From contig JAIWNF010000064.1 of the NCBI GenBank assembly GCA_025093555.1, positions 1 to 64,000 of the forward strand: a DNA stretch of 64,000 nt, read 5' to 3'. Positions within the stretch are counted from its first letter, which is position 1. The number at the start of each line of letters is the position of its first letter. The position numbers and the translations under genes were made by a program. Under the pieces are notes generated by a model. The model saw only the letters and a program-made list of their open reading frames with translations, was not told where the DNA came from and did no database searches. This document shows, in pieces, positions 24,900 to 35,896 of the stretch. Source of the stretch: Circinella umbellata (lineage: Eukaryota > Mucoromycota > Mucoromycetes > Mucorales > Lichtheimiaceae).

Positions 24900-26999
24900 T
24901 TATTCCTCTATGATATTTTTATATAAACCATGTAATAAAAATGTCCATAAAGCCTTGATTGAAGTCATTAACATCTTCAATGCATCATCCACATTATGTG
25001 GATAAGTTATAATTGTAGATAATGTCATACCATCATCCATCTTGCACATTTTGTTAGCTCCAAAAGTAGATTGAATTGCCACCATACGATCACATGCTTC
25101 GACTGTCAATGCCACGCGATCAATTAATATCATATCATTATCATTATCACTCTTTTTTATGTTCTCATCCATATTTTCTGATTCTTGTTGCTGTTCAGGA
25201 TGATACCAAAATACACTTGCAATATAATCATGATCATCATTAAGTAAACAAGGAGATGGAACATCCACACTATAACTACCTTGTTGTTGATTATATTCCA
25301 TTGGATATTCTTGTATTTGACCATGATGATCCAACAATAACACTGAAAAATCCAAATTTTGATTATTTTGTAAGGAAGGGGGTAATTGGATTAAGAATAA
25401 ATGTCGTAATGACTCTTGATTCACGATATTCCACATAGGATTCAATTGAACTTTTTCTACTACTGTTTGTTCCTTTTTATTATTCGCCATCCATTCATTT
25501 TGATTACTGTTGCTATGATAAGTGATAGCACCCACTAATAATAATGATATCCCTAATATTGATCCAATGATGCCTAATTTTTTTATAATATACTCTCGTG
25601 TTTTTGATGGTGATGATAGTGCTGCTGATGTAAGACGTGCACGTTTCGTTGATTTATGCCATCGTTTCAACATGTGTGCTAACTCCTTTTTATCAATTGT
25701 AATAAATTGATCAACTGTCATTATATCTAATTGTTGTTGTGTCCTATTATCCATATCTTCGTTCTTTTTATTTTTATTATTTCCCATAAAATTGGGTCGT
25801 TCAGGATTAATTCCAGGTAAATCCACACATTGGATTCCATGTCGTAATAACTGTTCCAAAAAACTTTGTTTTAAACTGATGGGATCAACTTCATCCGATA
25901 TCATCATAGGTATATAATTATTATTAATAGGTGATCGAAATCTTTTTATTGGTGTTGTAGCGGCAGTTGAATAAGGTGTAGGTGTATTTGGTGATGCCGT
26001 ACGAAATGTATTATTTGTACCAGGTCTTGAAGATGATGCTGATGATGATGTTCCTGTGCGTTCATAAGGCCTATGTACCAAAATAGGCCATATAGGAATA
26101 TTATAGTCATTAGAAAGTTGTTTCAAATAAATCATTTCTTGATTTACTCTATTTATTGATGCATTTGTCATGGAATGACTACTAAAAAAATAAACCACCA
26201 AATCTAATTTTTCCCAATAATGATTGATATAGGCTTGTAAAAAATGGTGTTGCTGCTGCTGTTGAAATAGAAGAGTATCCTCATCTGATAATAATGATGC
26301 TATTGTTGTCGACCAAGTAAAATCGACTTCAATCACACTGATACCATTATCTTCATAAGTATCAATAGGTTCGGATTCAAATGTATCCAAGAATATAACA
26401 TGATGTTTTCGTTCATTAAAAGTCATTGGTATTTCTTTGTCCATCCATTTATTGTTTATAAAGGTTGTTGTTGGAGATAAAGAAAGTGGATGAAAATGAG
26501 GTTGCCGCTGAGCCATGAGTGCTAATGCTTCCGAGAATTTTTTTAAAACATTGTTTTTATGTTTATCCGATAATGAATCTCCCATAAAAAGAACTTTCAA
26601 ACTAGTAGGCTGTTGTTGTTGATAATATTTTTGAATCATGATATTATCATTTAAAAAAATATCATCTTGCTGTTGTCGAGATAATGGATCTTGATTAATA
26701 TTGTTGTTGATCATTTTTTCTTCCAGTTGTTCTTCTTGTACAACAAATTCGAAATCATCACTCGTTGAAGTAACTGCTGGATTACTATTAGTAGTAGTGG
26801 AATCAAATCGACGAGAATAATTCGGTAAGGGAGATAATTGAGATGGGTCTAACATGACACCTAATATTCATGTGCATTTAACATAAACTCATCCAAATAG
26901 TGTATTTTCCCATCCTAAATTCTCTATTTTTAAACAGGTATTTTCTTTACCTTTTTTAAGTATTTCAGATGATTCTGCGCTTTGACTGGATGAATCCAT
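24900..26999 (-). CDS. Single-pass membrane protein with an alpha/beta cytosolic region, unassigned
   Basis: Predicted 669 residues from exons 26951-26999 and 24900-26860, joined in phase 1 across a 90-nt intron; a shorter start at 26855 is possible. The N-terminal 60 residues are disordered. Residues about 90-330 alternate hydrophobic strands and helices (KVLFMGDSLSDKHKNNVLKK, HHVIFLDTF, ISVIEVDFTW, LDLVVYFFSS, IPIWPILVHRP), an order reminiscent of small-GTPase folds but without a GxxxxGK[ST] P-loop. A strong transmembrane helix (LGIIGSILGISLLLVGAITY) lies at about 443-465, preceded by basic residues. The C-terminal 200 residues look extracytosolic or lumenal, with a few Cys and an amphipathic hydrophobic end. 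I do not recognise the family; the orientation (N-terminus inside) is from the positive-inside rule. Confidence 0.7.
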
Positions 27000-28279
27000 T
27001 ATCAGATGAGTATGTATATTTTAAATGTATAACTTCTAAGAAAGAATTATTATATATAGATAAGTTTCAATAATAATAACTATCATATAAGAGTGGGTGA
27101 GTTTTTTTTTGGTCCTCTTAATAATAATAGTTACCTCACCTATTTATTTTTTTTACACAAGGTACTACTTTTGTGTAAAAAAACACAATAGTTAAATAGT
27201 ATAATAAATGCTTAGGTAAAATGAAAGTATAAATGTATATAAAATGAAAGATCCTTTTTTTTTTCTCTCACATTTTCTCTTTTAAGTATATATACATGAA
27301 ACCGATTTATAGTTGTTAAATGCATTTTTATTTTATTATATAAATTACTTACTACTTGAGTATTACAATATATTACAATGGAGATTTTGAAATAATAATA
27401 ATAATAATAATACCAGAGAATTATATATGATATCGAAAAAGGGAAAGTGCACAGAGTAAAGAAAAGGAACTATAAAAGGGAATTGTTGACCTTGCTTTCA
27501 GGGTCATGTGTTGCATATTGGATGAGTTAAGCCCGCTAATTTTTGTTGGGGGGGGGAGCCTTTCCCAAAGTTGATGACCAACAAGTGATATTGTAAAGAT
27601 TCGTGGCCAAAATTATTTTATGTTTAAAATTTAAAAGTGCAACCTTATTATTACTATTTGATATATCGCGGAATGATCGAATGAGTAAAAAAACAAGACT
27701 AAACAAAAACTAGTAATTTATGGATAAAAAAGTGATAGAATGTTTTTTTTTCTTATAAAAAAGGGATTTTCTTTTCCTTTTGTTTTATATTTTATAGATT
27801 TGTGGTGTTACAGTTTAAAAAGTTACTAATTCTTCGTTGTACATAACATTGTTTATCATTGTTATTTTCATATGGAAAACTATATCATCATCATTATCTT
27901 TATTGTTATTGTTATTGTTACAGTATACTGGATAACCTTTTTTTTTTTGGTATCTCAGTAGGACAGAAGAAGAATCTTTTAATCGTTATAATAAGAACAC
28001 AATAAATTTTGTAAACCTTTTTTTTAAAGATAACTAACTCATGTTTGATAATAATGCATATTTAGAATCCTTGTGTAATTTTTTTTTTATTTGGGTTCGG
28101 GGGTAAAAACTTTTCGTGAAACAATGATTTATCACTTATTCAACCAGTATCATCATTATATAATTAGAACAGTTAAAGAGCTTTTTTTTATGCAATGAAA
28201 TTATATATATAATTAAAAAAAATATGAGATGAAAAAAAAAAGATAGAAAGATGGTATATAAATAGAATATTATTATAGT
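27000..28279. other. Intergenic region, no gene seen
   Basis: 1.28 kb between two minus-strand genes, strongly AT-rich, with a G7-8 run near 27549 and several ATT/AAT runs. It should hold the promoter of the membrane-protein gene and the 3' UTR of the PH-domain gene. Confidence 0.5.
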
Positions 28280-29308
28280 TTATCGCATAGAAGTTGAAGT
28301 GGTAGAAAGAGGAGGTGGAGGTAATGTACTGGTAGGAGGAGGTAATTGAGGTGGTAAAGTATCAGGTAAACGAGAAGGTCGTCTTACTATATTTTCTGTC
28401 ATAGGGGATACGGATGCAGCTGATGCAGTAGCTATTGCTGATGTCGTCATATGCTCTACAGATATTTGATGTTCAGGGTAATAATAATATGAAGATAAAT
28501 CTTGTTGTGGAAGAGGAGGTGGTGGAATTGAAGGAGGAGGTTGTTGTGGTGGTGGAGATGCTGTTACTGAATAATAACTATATGTTGAATATCGATTTTT
28601 AACACTGATATTACTACTGTTGTTGTTTCTGCTATTATTTATAGGGTTTTCATACGATAATGAGTATTCTGACGATGATGTTGATGATACACTAGGTTTT
28701 TTGACATTTTTATAAGGTTGTTGTTGTGTTATGGAGGATGACGATAATGGATTATCTGAATCAAGTTGTACCATATCTAATTTTTCAATTGTAATAACAC
28801 CTGTATGATAGTCTTGCGAATTAAATGATGATTGTTGTTCTTGTTCCAATTTTAAACATTGAACAATACGTTTCAATTTATCCATCCACACTTTTAAACC
28901 TTCGGGCCCATTTTCGACTTGTAAGTACCAAGTTCTACCATCTTCTAAACGTTGAATCTCAATACAATAAAGTACCCCTGGAAATTGATCAGTAACAAAA
29001 ATATTGGTATTGGCTGTCAGTTCAAAAAATTCACGAAAATCATGTTTCGGATTATCATTCTTGAAAGTGTATATAAATCGATCCAATAGTAAAACATAAC
29101 GTCGACGGCGCGTTTTTGTAAAAGAGAAAGCTGGTGGCATATGTTTGGTCATCCATCCTTTCATAGTAGCATGTGACCATAAAAGTGAAGTATGTTTACC
29201 TACAGCTAAAGGTCGAAAAGTAACTGGATCATTATAGTTGATATCTACACTTTGATTTCGTTTCCTCCATCCAGTTATTTTGATACCATGTTCACTATCT
29301 AAGCGCAT
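28280..29308 (-). CDS. PH-domain protein with Ser/Pro-rich tail
   Basis: Predicted 342 residues (as drawn) with one pleckstrin-homology domain at about 45-150: it opens MKGWMTKHMPP, continues RRRRYVLLLDRFIYTFK, and ends with the signature Trp of helix 1 in GLKVWMDKLKRIV. The Arg/Lys-rich beta1-beta2 loop fits phosphoinositide or acidic-lipid binding, an inference. The remainder is low complexity, ending in polyproline clusters (PPPPLPQQ, LPPQLPPP) that could bind SH3 or WW domains. The start codon is uncertain. An upstream exon at 30236-30272 could splice in phase to position 29298 (TTAG acceptor), replacing MRL with MVLPNQEAVPIS, but that needs a 937-nt intron, long for this genome. A pyrimidine-rich then CAA-rich leader directly upstream of 29308 favours the start shown. 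Confidence 0.78.
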   Translation of the reverse strand: MRLDSEHGIKITGWRKRNQSVDINYNDPVTFRPLAVGKHTSLLWSHATMKGWMTKHMPPAFSFTKTRRRRYVLLLDRFIYTFKNDNPKHDFREFFELTANTNIFVTDQFPGVLYCIEIQRLEDGRTWYLQVENGPEGLKVWMDKLKRIVQCLKLEQEQQSSFNSQDYHTGVITIEKLDMVQLDSDNPLSSSSITQQQPYKNVKKPSVSSTSSSEYSLSYENPINNSRNNNSSNISVKNRYSTYSYYSVTASPPPQQPPPSIPPPPLPQQDLSSYYYYPEHQISVEHMTTSAIATASAASVSPMTENIVRRPSRLPDTLPPQLPPPTSTLPPPPLSTTSTSMR

Positions 29309-30235
29309 TTTTTAAAATCAATGAATTATTCCTTTGTTGCTGTTGTAAAAAAAACAGTTGTTTGGCTTGGTTTCTGATATTTTTGATTTTTTGAAAGAGT
29401 GAAAAAGAAGATGGAACAAAAGAAGAAAAAAAAAATAAGAAAGAAAGAAAGAGAGCAAAAAAAAATAAAAATGGGGAATTTTCTTTTATATAATATATAA
29501 GATATACCAAAAAGTAAAATAAGAATTGGGGGTGGGGGTGGGGAAAAGAGTTATTTTACCATTCTTAGGTTAAACCAATTATTTAGAGTTGGGTTGGTTG
29601 TTATCAAACCAAGTTAAAGAGATCAATGGGGAGCGGCCTTCTTTTCCCACACGCTTGAACTAATAGGGAAAAAGAATGTCGTGCTTGTTGTTTGAATACC
29701 CCCCCAACCCCGGTATCTTCATTCCTTGGTTTTTAGGCTACACAAATTCCAAACAATTTAGAATATTACAGTAACAGCGCGTTCTCTCTCTCTCTCTATA
29801 CTATATTTGATTTGCTATCTTGTCGAAGGCCTTTTCATTTATTTCTTAAAAAAAAGAAAACTATCCATAAAGTCAATTGAAGAAAAAATATATACTGATC
29901 AATACGTAAAGCTATGATAATCTCTCAGTGTTGTTTTATTACTATTACTAACACTACTATGAATTATATCAATCGATATACATGCGATTTACTTAACTTT
30001 TGCCCCTCTCGCTCACACAAAAAATGTATTCGAACTTCTATCGTCTGTATATATTGCATTACATATAAGAAAGTAAAGATTAATGAATTTTCCCCCCATT
30101 TAACATAATTCTTACTGAAAGTTGGGAAAAGTGAGAGGGGGAAGAACGAGTTTACCACGGTTTTCAATGAATGATGTATTTTTGGGATAAAAAATATCGA
30201 TTATCTTTTTTACTTTGGAAGAATCCATCTATTAC

Positions 30236-30272
30236 CTGAAATGGGAACTGCTTCTTGATTAGGTAAAACCAT
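30236..30272 (-). other. Possible upstream first exon of the PH-domain gene
   Basis: An ATG at 30270-30272 opens 12 codons plus one base and ends at a GTAATAG donor. Spliced to the acceptor ending at 29299 it would read on in the frame of the PH-domain gene. The phase agreement is suggestive but could be chance; RNA reads would decide. Confidence 0.3.
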
Positions 30273-30599
30273 TATTTAACCACAAATTTTCAAAATAAAA
30301 ATAAAAATAAAGGGTACCCATTCAAATGATCAAAATTAAATATTACTAGCCTGTTTTTTTTTATTCACTAAAGCAACAACAATAAACAATATCAACATAG
30401 TGATATCATGCTTGATTTTCTTTTTAATATTTGCGATTATTGCAAATATTATATAAATGAGCTATTAACAAGTTGGATCAAAAATACTAATAGCACTACT
30501 ACTACCACTATTATCGTTGTTATTATTATTAGTTATACGTATGTGGAAAGCACAATAACTTCTATTTTCCACTAAAGCGAATCTTATCTAAAGATGTTT

Positions 30600-30830
30600 T
30601 TTTTGTTTGAGATAGTGAACCATCACAATAAATGAAATATAACAATGATTACCAAATAATTTCTTTTTTCGTTTGAGATACGTAGTGAACCGAATTACTA
30701 AATCAAATATAGCCATAGTTACCAAATAATTCGCTTTTATTTTTATGTTTGAGATAATGAACCGAATCAGTAAATCAAATAAATAACTATGGTTACCACA
30801 TAATTCTTTTTCATTTTTTTTTTGGTAATG
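30600..30830. repeat. Imperfect tandem triplication, about 75-nt unit
   Basis: Three blocks share the order TTTGAGATA, GTGAACC or TGAACCG, AAATCAAATA or AAATGAAATA, then a GTTACCA-type string and ATAATT. Copies begin near 30607, 30674 and 30749. Similarity is clear by eye but diverged. Confidence 0.6.
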
Positions 30831-31998
30831 ATGATAAGAACGTATGTTTCAGGGTTTTTTTTTCGGTGTATCTTTTATTAGGTAATTTGACTATCTATTA
30901 CCCGTTGATAGATGATAAAAGAAAAATACTTAAACGGCCCAAAAAAAGGCTATCAAGGTTCATTAAACATTAATATTATGATTAAATTATAATAAAAAAA
31001 AACATTTTATTTATACAAAAACGACTCTTTCATCCCTACAACTATTACTATACTATCCATTAAACAGTTTCCCGCTTCCCACAATCGCAAGAATATTCTT
31101 ATTGCGTGCTTAATTGCTAATTATTTAATGTTTTTAGAAGTAAAGTGGGGCCTGTTAATAAAAAAAACCCTTCCCAAAAACCACCTATTTTCATGAAAAA
31201 AAAATTAATTTTATTATATTGAAATTCGGGTAACTCTTATATATTAAAAAGGCAAAAAAGAAAGTAAGAATGAATAACTTTGGAAACCTTTTTTGAAGTT
31301 GCACATTTCGATTTAATTTAACCATGTGTTTATGATATAATAATTTAATATGATTACATGCTGCATAGAACAGTGGAACAGTGGAACAGTGGATAGAATA
31401 CCAATAAGCACCAAACTACAGTATATCCCCTATAAATATCATAATAATAAAAAAAATAAAAACACATGGGCACAGACACAGACAATCGCTAATATTGAAG
31501 ATCTCCACTCCCTCGCGATTAATAATAAAAGAGCAAACACAAATATTAAAAGCATTTACCCTGAACTCAAAAATAACTTACGTGAATACTAACAGAGCAT
31601 ATATGGATTCAAAAACACCATGTGTCAACTTCTTTTGAAAAATTCTGTATTGCTGTTATTGGTATTATCAGTCTATAAATTTATCATGATAAAATAAATG
31701 TATCAAGCATAATCGCAAAAATAAGTGCAAGACAGGATCGATTAATTATTTTACTTCAATCAAATTCCATAACCTTTCTTTCATGGATTATCCTAGAGTC
31801 TTTCTCTTTTTCGTTAAAAAACCGCATATGGATGGAATTATGCATATGCAAAACAATTTTAATTGATCACGTAAATATGAATTAGATGTATGATATGTGC
31901 AAATGATTTATTTGTACAATATATGTAAATAAATGTATTTGTGCAGAAGGATATTGAAAGAGAATACGGTGGTTATAATGATGCCTCTTTTCCTTTTT

Positions 31999-32719
31999 TT
32001 ATTGATCCCTTTTTCTCATCCGAGCGCGTAAACGTGCTAGTACCATTTCGTCCAAATCTCTTGAATGAAGCAAATATTTGGGTCGTCGAAAAGGAGCTTT
32101 TTCTGCATTTAAGGACCAAGTACATTTAGGTTTTGCACCATCAATATCCTGATGTGGTCATTTAAAAATGATACGTTGATAATAACTACCGCTACCCTTG
32201 TCGTGATCTTCTACTTCAACAACAATAACTTGTAAATTGCAGAAGCATTTTGGTGTTGGTGGAAACTTTTTTTGGATCATCATTAATATGATGAAAAAAG
32301 ACACAAAATGTGTAATTGAAATAAGGACATATCTTTAGTTCTGCGTCATGCTGATTTAAATCCTGCCCTTTCAAGAGTTGCCATTGAAAACCATCCCACG
32401 CGCGTTGACGAATATGAAACCCACAAACACGTTTTTGTTCCTTTTTATGCAATGCACGACAGTCGTAAATAATGCCCATCTCAGAATCTGTTTTAAATGC
32501 TGCTTCTCCACAAAAACATAAAGGTCTATTGGATATTCGTTTAAGTTTTTCTAACATACTTGTTGGGGAAAAAACGATTTGGTGGCAGCATTCGCAGCTG
32601 CGATTATTGGCGGGACGTGGTACTACTATCATTGTTGTCATTGTTGATGATATCAAAAGAGGAAGTTCTTGAGGTACTCGCGTCACTAGAGTTTCTTTTA
32701 TGGGTCGTTGACATAGCAC
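31999..32719 (-). pseudogene. Broken GRF-like zinc-finger protein gene
   Basis: Reading the minus strand, a Ser/Asn-rich N-terminal stretch beginning MSTTHKRNSSDA stops after about 36 codons. A second frame then carries SCECCHQIVFS, a first zinc knuckle (PLCFCGEAAF, then YDCRALHKK, then RVCGFHI) and ICPYFNYTFCVFFHH. After an A7 run near 32266 the frame shifts again to a second knuckle, PPTPKCFCNLQVIVVEV, ending SYYQRIIFK. There a TGA at 32158-32160 sits where a Cys is expected, followed by PHQDIDGAKPKCTWSLN and a basic C-terminus to the TAA at 31999. The paired C-x-C...C...C pattern is like GRF zinc fingers. At least one frameshift and one nonsense change make it a pseudogene unless unseen introns rescue it. 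Confidence 0.6.
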
Positions 32720-33009
32720 TGCGATGAACGTAAGTAATTTTTCTTTGAAAATAGAAGAAAAAGAAAAAAAGAGTTTGTATAAGGGTTATTTAGAGCTTTG
32801 ATAAGTTTATTAAATACAATAACATCTCGGATAGAAGCAATGTTATTGCAGCTGCAAGTGACAACAGTACAAAAAAAGATCTGGAATATGAGACAACACT
32901 GCATAAAAGTGACACGTTTTACCCCCTATTACTGTGTTAATTTTTATTCTACTGCTTTTGATTGTTAGTCCTGCCTCACTATAGTGGTCCTGTGAATGTA
33001 GCTTTGTAT

Positions 33010-33656
33010 GGGTGGTGTGTTTTTTCACGTAGATTTTCGACTTTTTGTGTACACATTATAATTTGTATTTTAAAAAAAAATAAAGCGTGTATTTTCACGT
33101 AGTATTTTTTAGGTACTTTTCTCAAAGGGTGGTTTTTTGTGTTTATTGTTTTCACATTTATAGCCTATCCCGCTTATAGTTTACAACCAATTCTAATGAT
33201 TGTTCAACATTTCCTATGCACCACATTGTACCCTAATAGTTTTATATAAAATAGTTTGATATTCACTTCGATATCCGATTGAAGCAAACAAACTCACCAT
33301 AATCATTTTCTCGCTCAATTTAAATAAAGTAAAAATTACAACAATCAGTATAACAAATCAGAAGAGACATCGTGTACAATATTGTGGAATGCCATATGGC
33401 CATCATTGAATTTAAAAAAAATAAAATAATAATATATTTTTGAGCTTGATATTTCTTTATGCTAATGTAATTATTAATAAAGGATAAATATATCTTGGCC
33501 ACTTGGTAATGTATGTACACCAACAATAAGAAGTCAAAATAAAGTAAAAAGAATAATAATGGGTAAGCTGATTGGTTTTCCTTGCCAAAAGTGGTCGTTC
33601 CTGAAATTTAAAAATCTACCTGAAAAATCAAAATCTACGTGAAAAAACACCCACCC
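33010..33656. mobile_element. 647-bp element with terminal inverted repeats
   Basis: The left end carries GGGTGGTGTGTTTTTTCACG followed by TAGATTTT; the right end read in reverse carries GGGTGGGTGTTTTTTCACGT followed by AGATTTT. About 30 nt match with one small gap. A partial extra copy of the TTTTCACGTAG core lies at about 33090. There is no coding sequence inside, and the target duplication is not clear. Probably a non-autonomous DNA transposon. Confidence 0.6.
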
Positions 33657-33978
33657 GTTCATATACATAGATATTAATATATCCCATCGATGATAAGGGT
33701 TTAATATAAACAGAAAAAAGATTTTATTTTATTATGTAAAGTTCAGTTGAATTTTATTCTTTCGAGGGTCTCGTTGACTTATTGCTAACTCCTTTTCTCA
33801 TAGATTTCTACTGATACATAGTACCTGTAACAGTGGGGCAAATTTGTTCCCGTGTAAACAATGCAAATCTTTTGGAAAAGCATTTTCCAAAGATAGCTTA
33901 TTCATCAAGTACCTGAATCAACTTTTCGTCATTTACATGGAATAGTTAAGAAGTGCCACATCATTCAAAGTTATATAA

Positions 33979-34184
33979 CCAGCTATTTTCTTTCAATTCC
34001 TCTTTACCCTGACATAACTCCGCTTTACCCTGACGCTTACCCTGACGTTTTACCAGCTATTTTCTTTCAACTCCGCTTTACCCTGACATAACTCCGCTTT
34101 ACCCTGACGTTTTACCAGCCATTTTCTTTCGACTCCGCTTTACCCTGACGCTTACCTTGACATTTTACCAGCCAATTTCTTTAT
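33979..34184. repeat. Tandem repeat, 50-75-nt unit
   Basis: Three complete and one partial copy of a unit that begins CCAGCTATTTTCTTTC, continues CTCCGCTTTACCCTGAC and ends with TTTTA. The inner CTTTACCCTGAC motif itself occurs two or three times per unit, so units differ in length. Confidence 0.85.
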
Positions 34185-34299
34185 ATTTTAGTAAACTAGA
34201 TTTTACACTATCAGATAAACTGTTTGCAGTGTCATTCAGAGGTGGAAAAAAGTCGCTCAGACAAAAAGAATCGCTTGTGATTTCTTAAAAAAAAGATGC

Positions 34300-34509
34300 A
34301 CCAATAAAGCCATTTTAATCATATACGTAATTCAAAAGTTGTATCGCTTTTTTGTTGATGGTATTCGAATGCGTAGGTACTAGTGAGCAGTAAAATTAAT
34401 ACATTCTCATATTCTCTTTTTAACGACCAAACAAAAACAAATCGAACCAATAAAGCTGTTTTGATGAAATAATTCAAGAGTACTATCGCTTTTTTGTAGA
34501 TTATATTCG
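34300..34509. repeat. Direct duplication of a 65-70-nt block
   Basis: ACCAATAAAGC followed by a TATCGCTTTTTTGT core and TATTCG appears at 34300-34372 and again at 34446-34509 with about 75 percent identity by eye. No coding potential. Confidence 0.6.
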
Positions 34510-34717
34510 TGCAAATTGACACTGTTGAGAAGTAAAAACTGATATATCTTGTCTTATTTATTTTAGTGTAATAATTGTTCAATTAATCAAAACGAATATC
34601 ATTCATAAGAAGCTATTATATAAAGAAAAAAATAAATGGTATAGTTTCTTGGTGAAGTCTGTTTAGCAAGAGACGTCGTACTGTTAATATCATATGAGGA
34701 CTGCCTAATGGAAGTCT

Positions 34718-35167
34718 GAGCTGCACCACTACAAATGAAAACCTCCCGAGAAAAAAACCGTACCGTTAAGCATAGGTAGAACTACGTATTCATATTTGAT
34801 TACAGCAAATTATCAATATTACGTATTATGTTGTTTCGCTGATATTTTGATATTTCTTGCTTTGAATAAAGTAATGACTTTTAATAACGAATTAAAGAAA
34901 TTTATTATCTTTATTGATATTACGTACTTGACAGCTGTGTTGATATATCATTTCATCAACGGCAAAAGGAGGTATTATCTTTTTATTTTCATTACTGTAT
35001 TATTTTATCAACGGCGGCAAAACGTATACATAGGACATAATATTCACATATCTTATTGTCATTTATCGTCACCATTAACAAATTGGAAAACTATCATTAT
35101 TTCATACACCCATATTGATATATTAGCCGTTCATTGATAAGAATTTAATATAAATATGGTGCAGCTC
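34718..35167. repeat. Short inverted repeat bounding 450 nt
   Basis: GAGCTGCACCA at 34718-34728 is matched by TGGTGCAGCTC at 35157-35167. Only 11 nt pair, so it could be a worn element or chance. Confidence 0.35.
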
Positions 35168-35434
35168 AACTTAAATAGCCAATCTTTTATTTTGTACAGA
35201 ATATCGGTTGAACTGTATGAGTGGTTTTCCTCTTGAATTTTCCTTCCATACACTTCTTTCAATTGTGATTCATAAACAGAGGTATTGTAACATTGAACAT
35301 CTATTTAATAACGTCGATGATTCATGAACCAATAAATAAAACGGTTTATACTCCGAATTCACTATAAGGCAACATTTCCTACCCCCCTTTCCCCTTTCAA
35401 TTCAAAAATATACTATTAAAAACAATTACACAAA

Positions 35435-35757
35435 ATGCCTTCTTCCTGTCAAGAAATCCGTCAAGAACTTATTGAATGCATGTTAAAATCAAATTGTGTT
35501 TTAGTAAAACGTAATACTGTTGCTGAGTGTTTTAAATCTGAAAATGCCGACGATGTCCCTTCAGAATGTCAAAGCATTCGTAAAAGTTACGCAGATTGTC
35601 GAAGGGGAATGGTAAAAAACAATGGCTTTTGTTTTAGTCTTCATCGATCATATATTATATATATACCAAAAAGAAAAGAACAGTTTTATTTATTCTATTT
35701 TTCACTTTTATATAGATTGATCCACGTAAACGATTCCGTGGAAACGCGACCCAATAA
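35435..35757 (+). CDS. PET191: Cytochrome c oxidase assembly factor COA5/PET191
   Basis: Small twin Cx9C protein of the mitochondrial intermembrane space or inner membrane, needed to assemble cytochrome c oxidase. Exons 35435-35611 and 35716-35757 join in phase 0 to give 72 residues. Cys residues sit at 5 and 15 (C-x9-C: CQEIRQELIEC), then 21 and 32, then 44 and 54 (second C-x9-C: CQSIRKSYADC), followed by RRGM and RKRFRGNATQ. That matches yeast Pet191 CKRGIVDMTKRFTGNAP and human COA5 CKRSVLDNRARFRG. No cleavable presequence is expected, as import uses the MIA40 disulfide relay. Length fits human COA5 (74); yeast is longer. Confidence 0.92.
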
Positions 35758-35834
35758 AACAGCTTATTATTATTTTTTTGGTTCTACAAAATATTATTCA
35801 ATTCTTGATTGACAACAAATTTTGGATTATTTTT

Positions 35835-35896
35835 TTTGGTGTAGTTCAGCTGATAGAGCATATGTATACGTCTCGTTCTAGTCAAACTATACCAAA
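35835..35896 (+). other. tRNA-like hairpin, probably a truncated tRNA relic
   Basis: TTTGGTGTAG pairs with CTATACCAAA to form a ten-step terminal stem with one G-T pair. Inside, GTTCAGCTGATAGAGC folds like a tRNA D-arm and resembles a pol III A box, and GTTCTAGTC resembles a B box. The total is only 62 nt with no proper anticodon or T-stem, so it is not a functional tRNA as it stands. Confidence 0.35.

Larger units (their letters stand above)
29309..35434. other. Large gene-poor, repeat-rich region
   Basis: Six kilobases between the divergent PH-domain and COA5 genes with no intact gene recognised. Listed separately are the possible upstream exon at 30236-30272, the zinc-finger pseudogene, the 647-bp TIR element, the tandem repeats at 33979-34184, the duplicated block at 34300-34509 and a short inverted repeat at 34718/35167. 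The stretch 30600-30830 also contains three loose copies of a GATA-type sentence (TTTGAGATA...GTGAACC...AAATCAAATA...TTACCA), a weak tandem triplication. Confidence 0.5.

Noticed and set aside
31350..31592. 80-codon plus-strand frame rich in Asn/Lys/Ile
   Set aside because: Composition follows base bias; contains a GGAACAGT triplication at its start; no family signal.
34796..35137. 113-codon hydrophobic frame
   Set aside because: Lies inside repeat-like AT-rich DNA between weak inverted repeats; hydrophobicity is explained by T-rich codons.
34718..35167. Possible transposon bounded by GAGCTGCACCA
   Set aside because: Only 11 nt pair and there is no target duplication; kept as a repeat, not called a mobile element.
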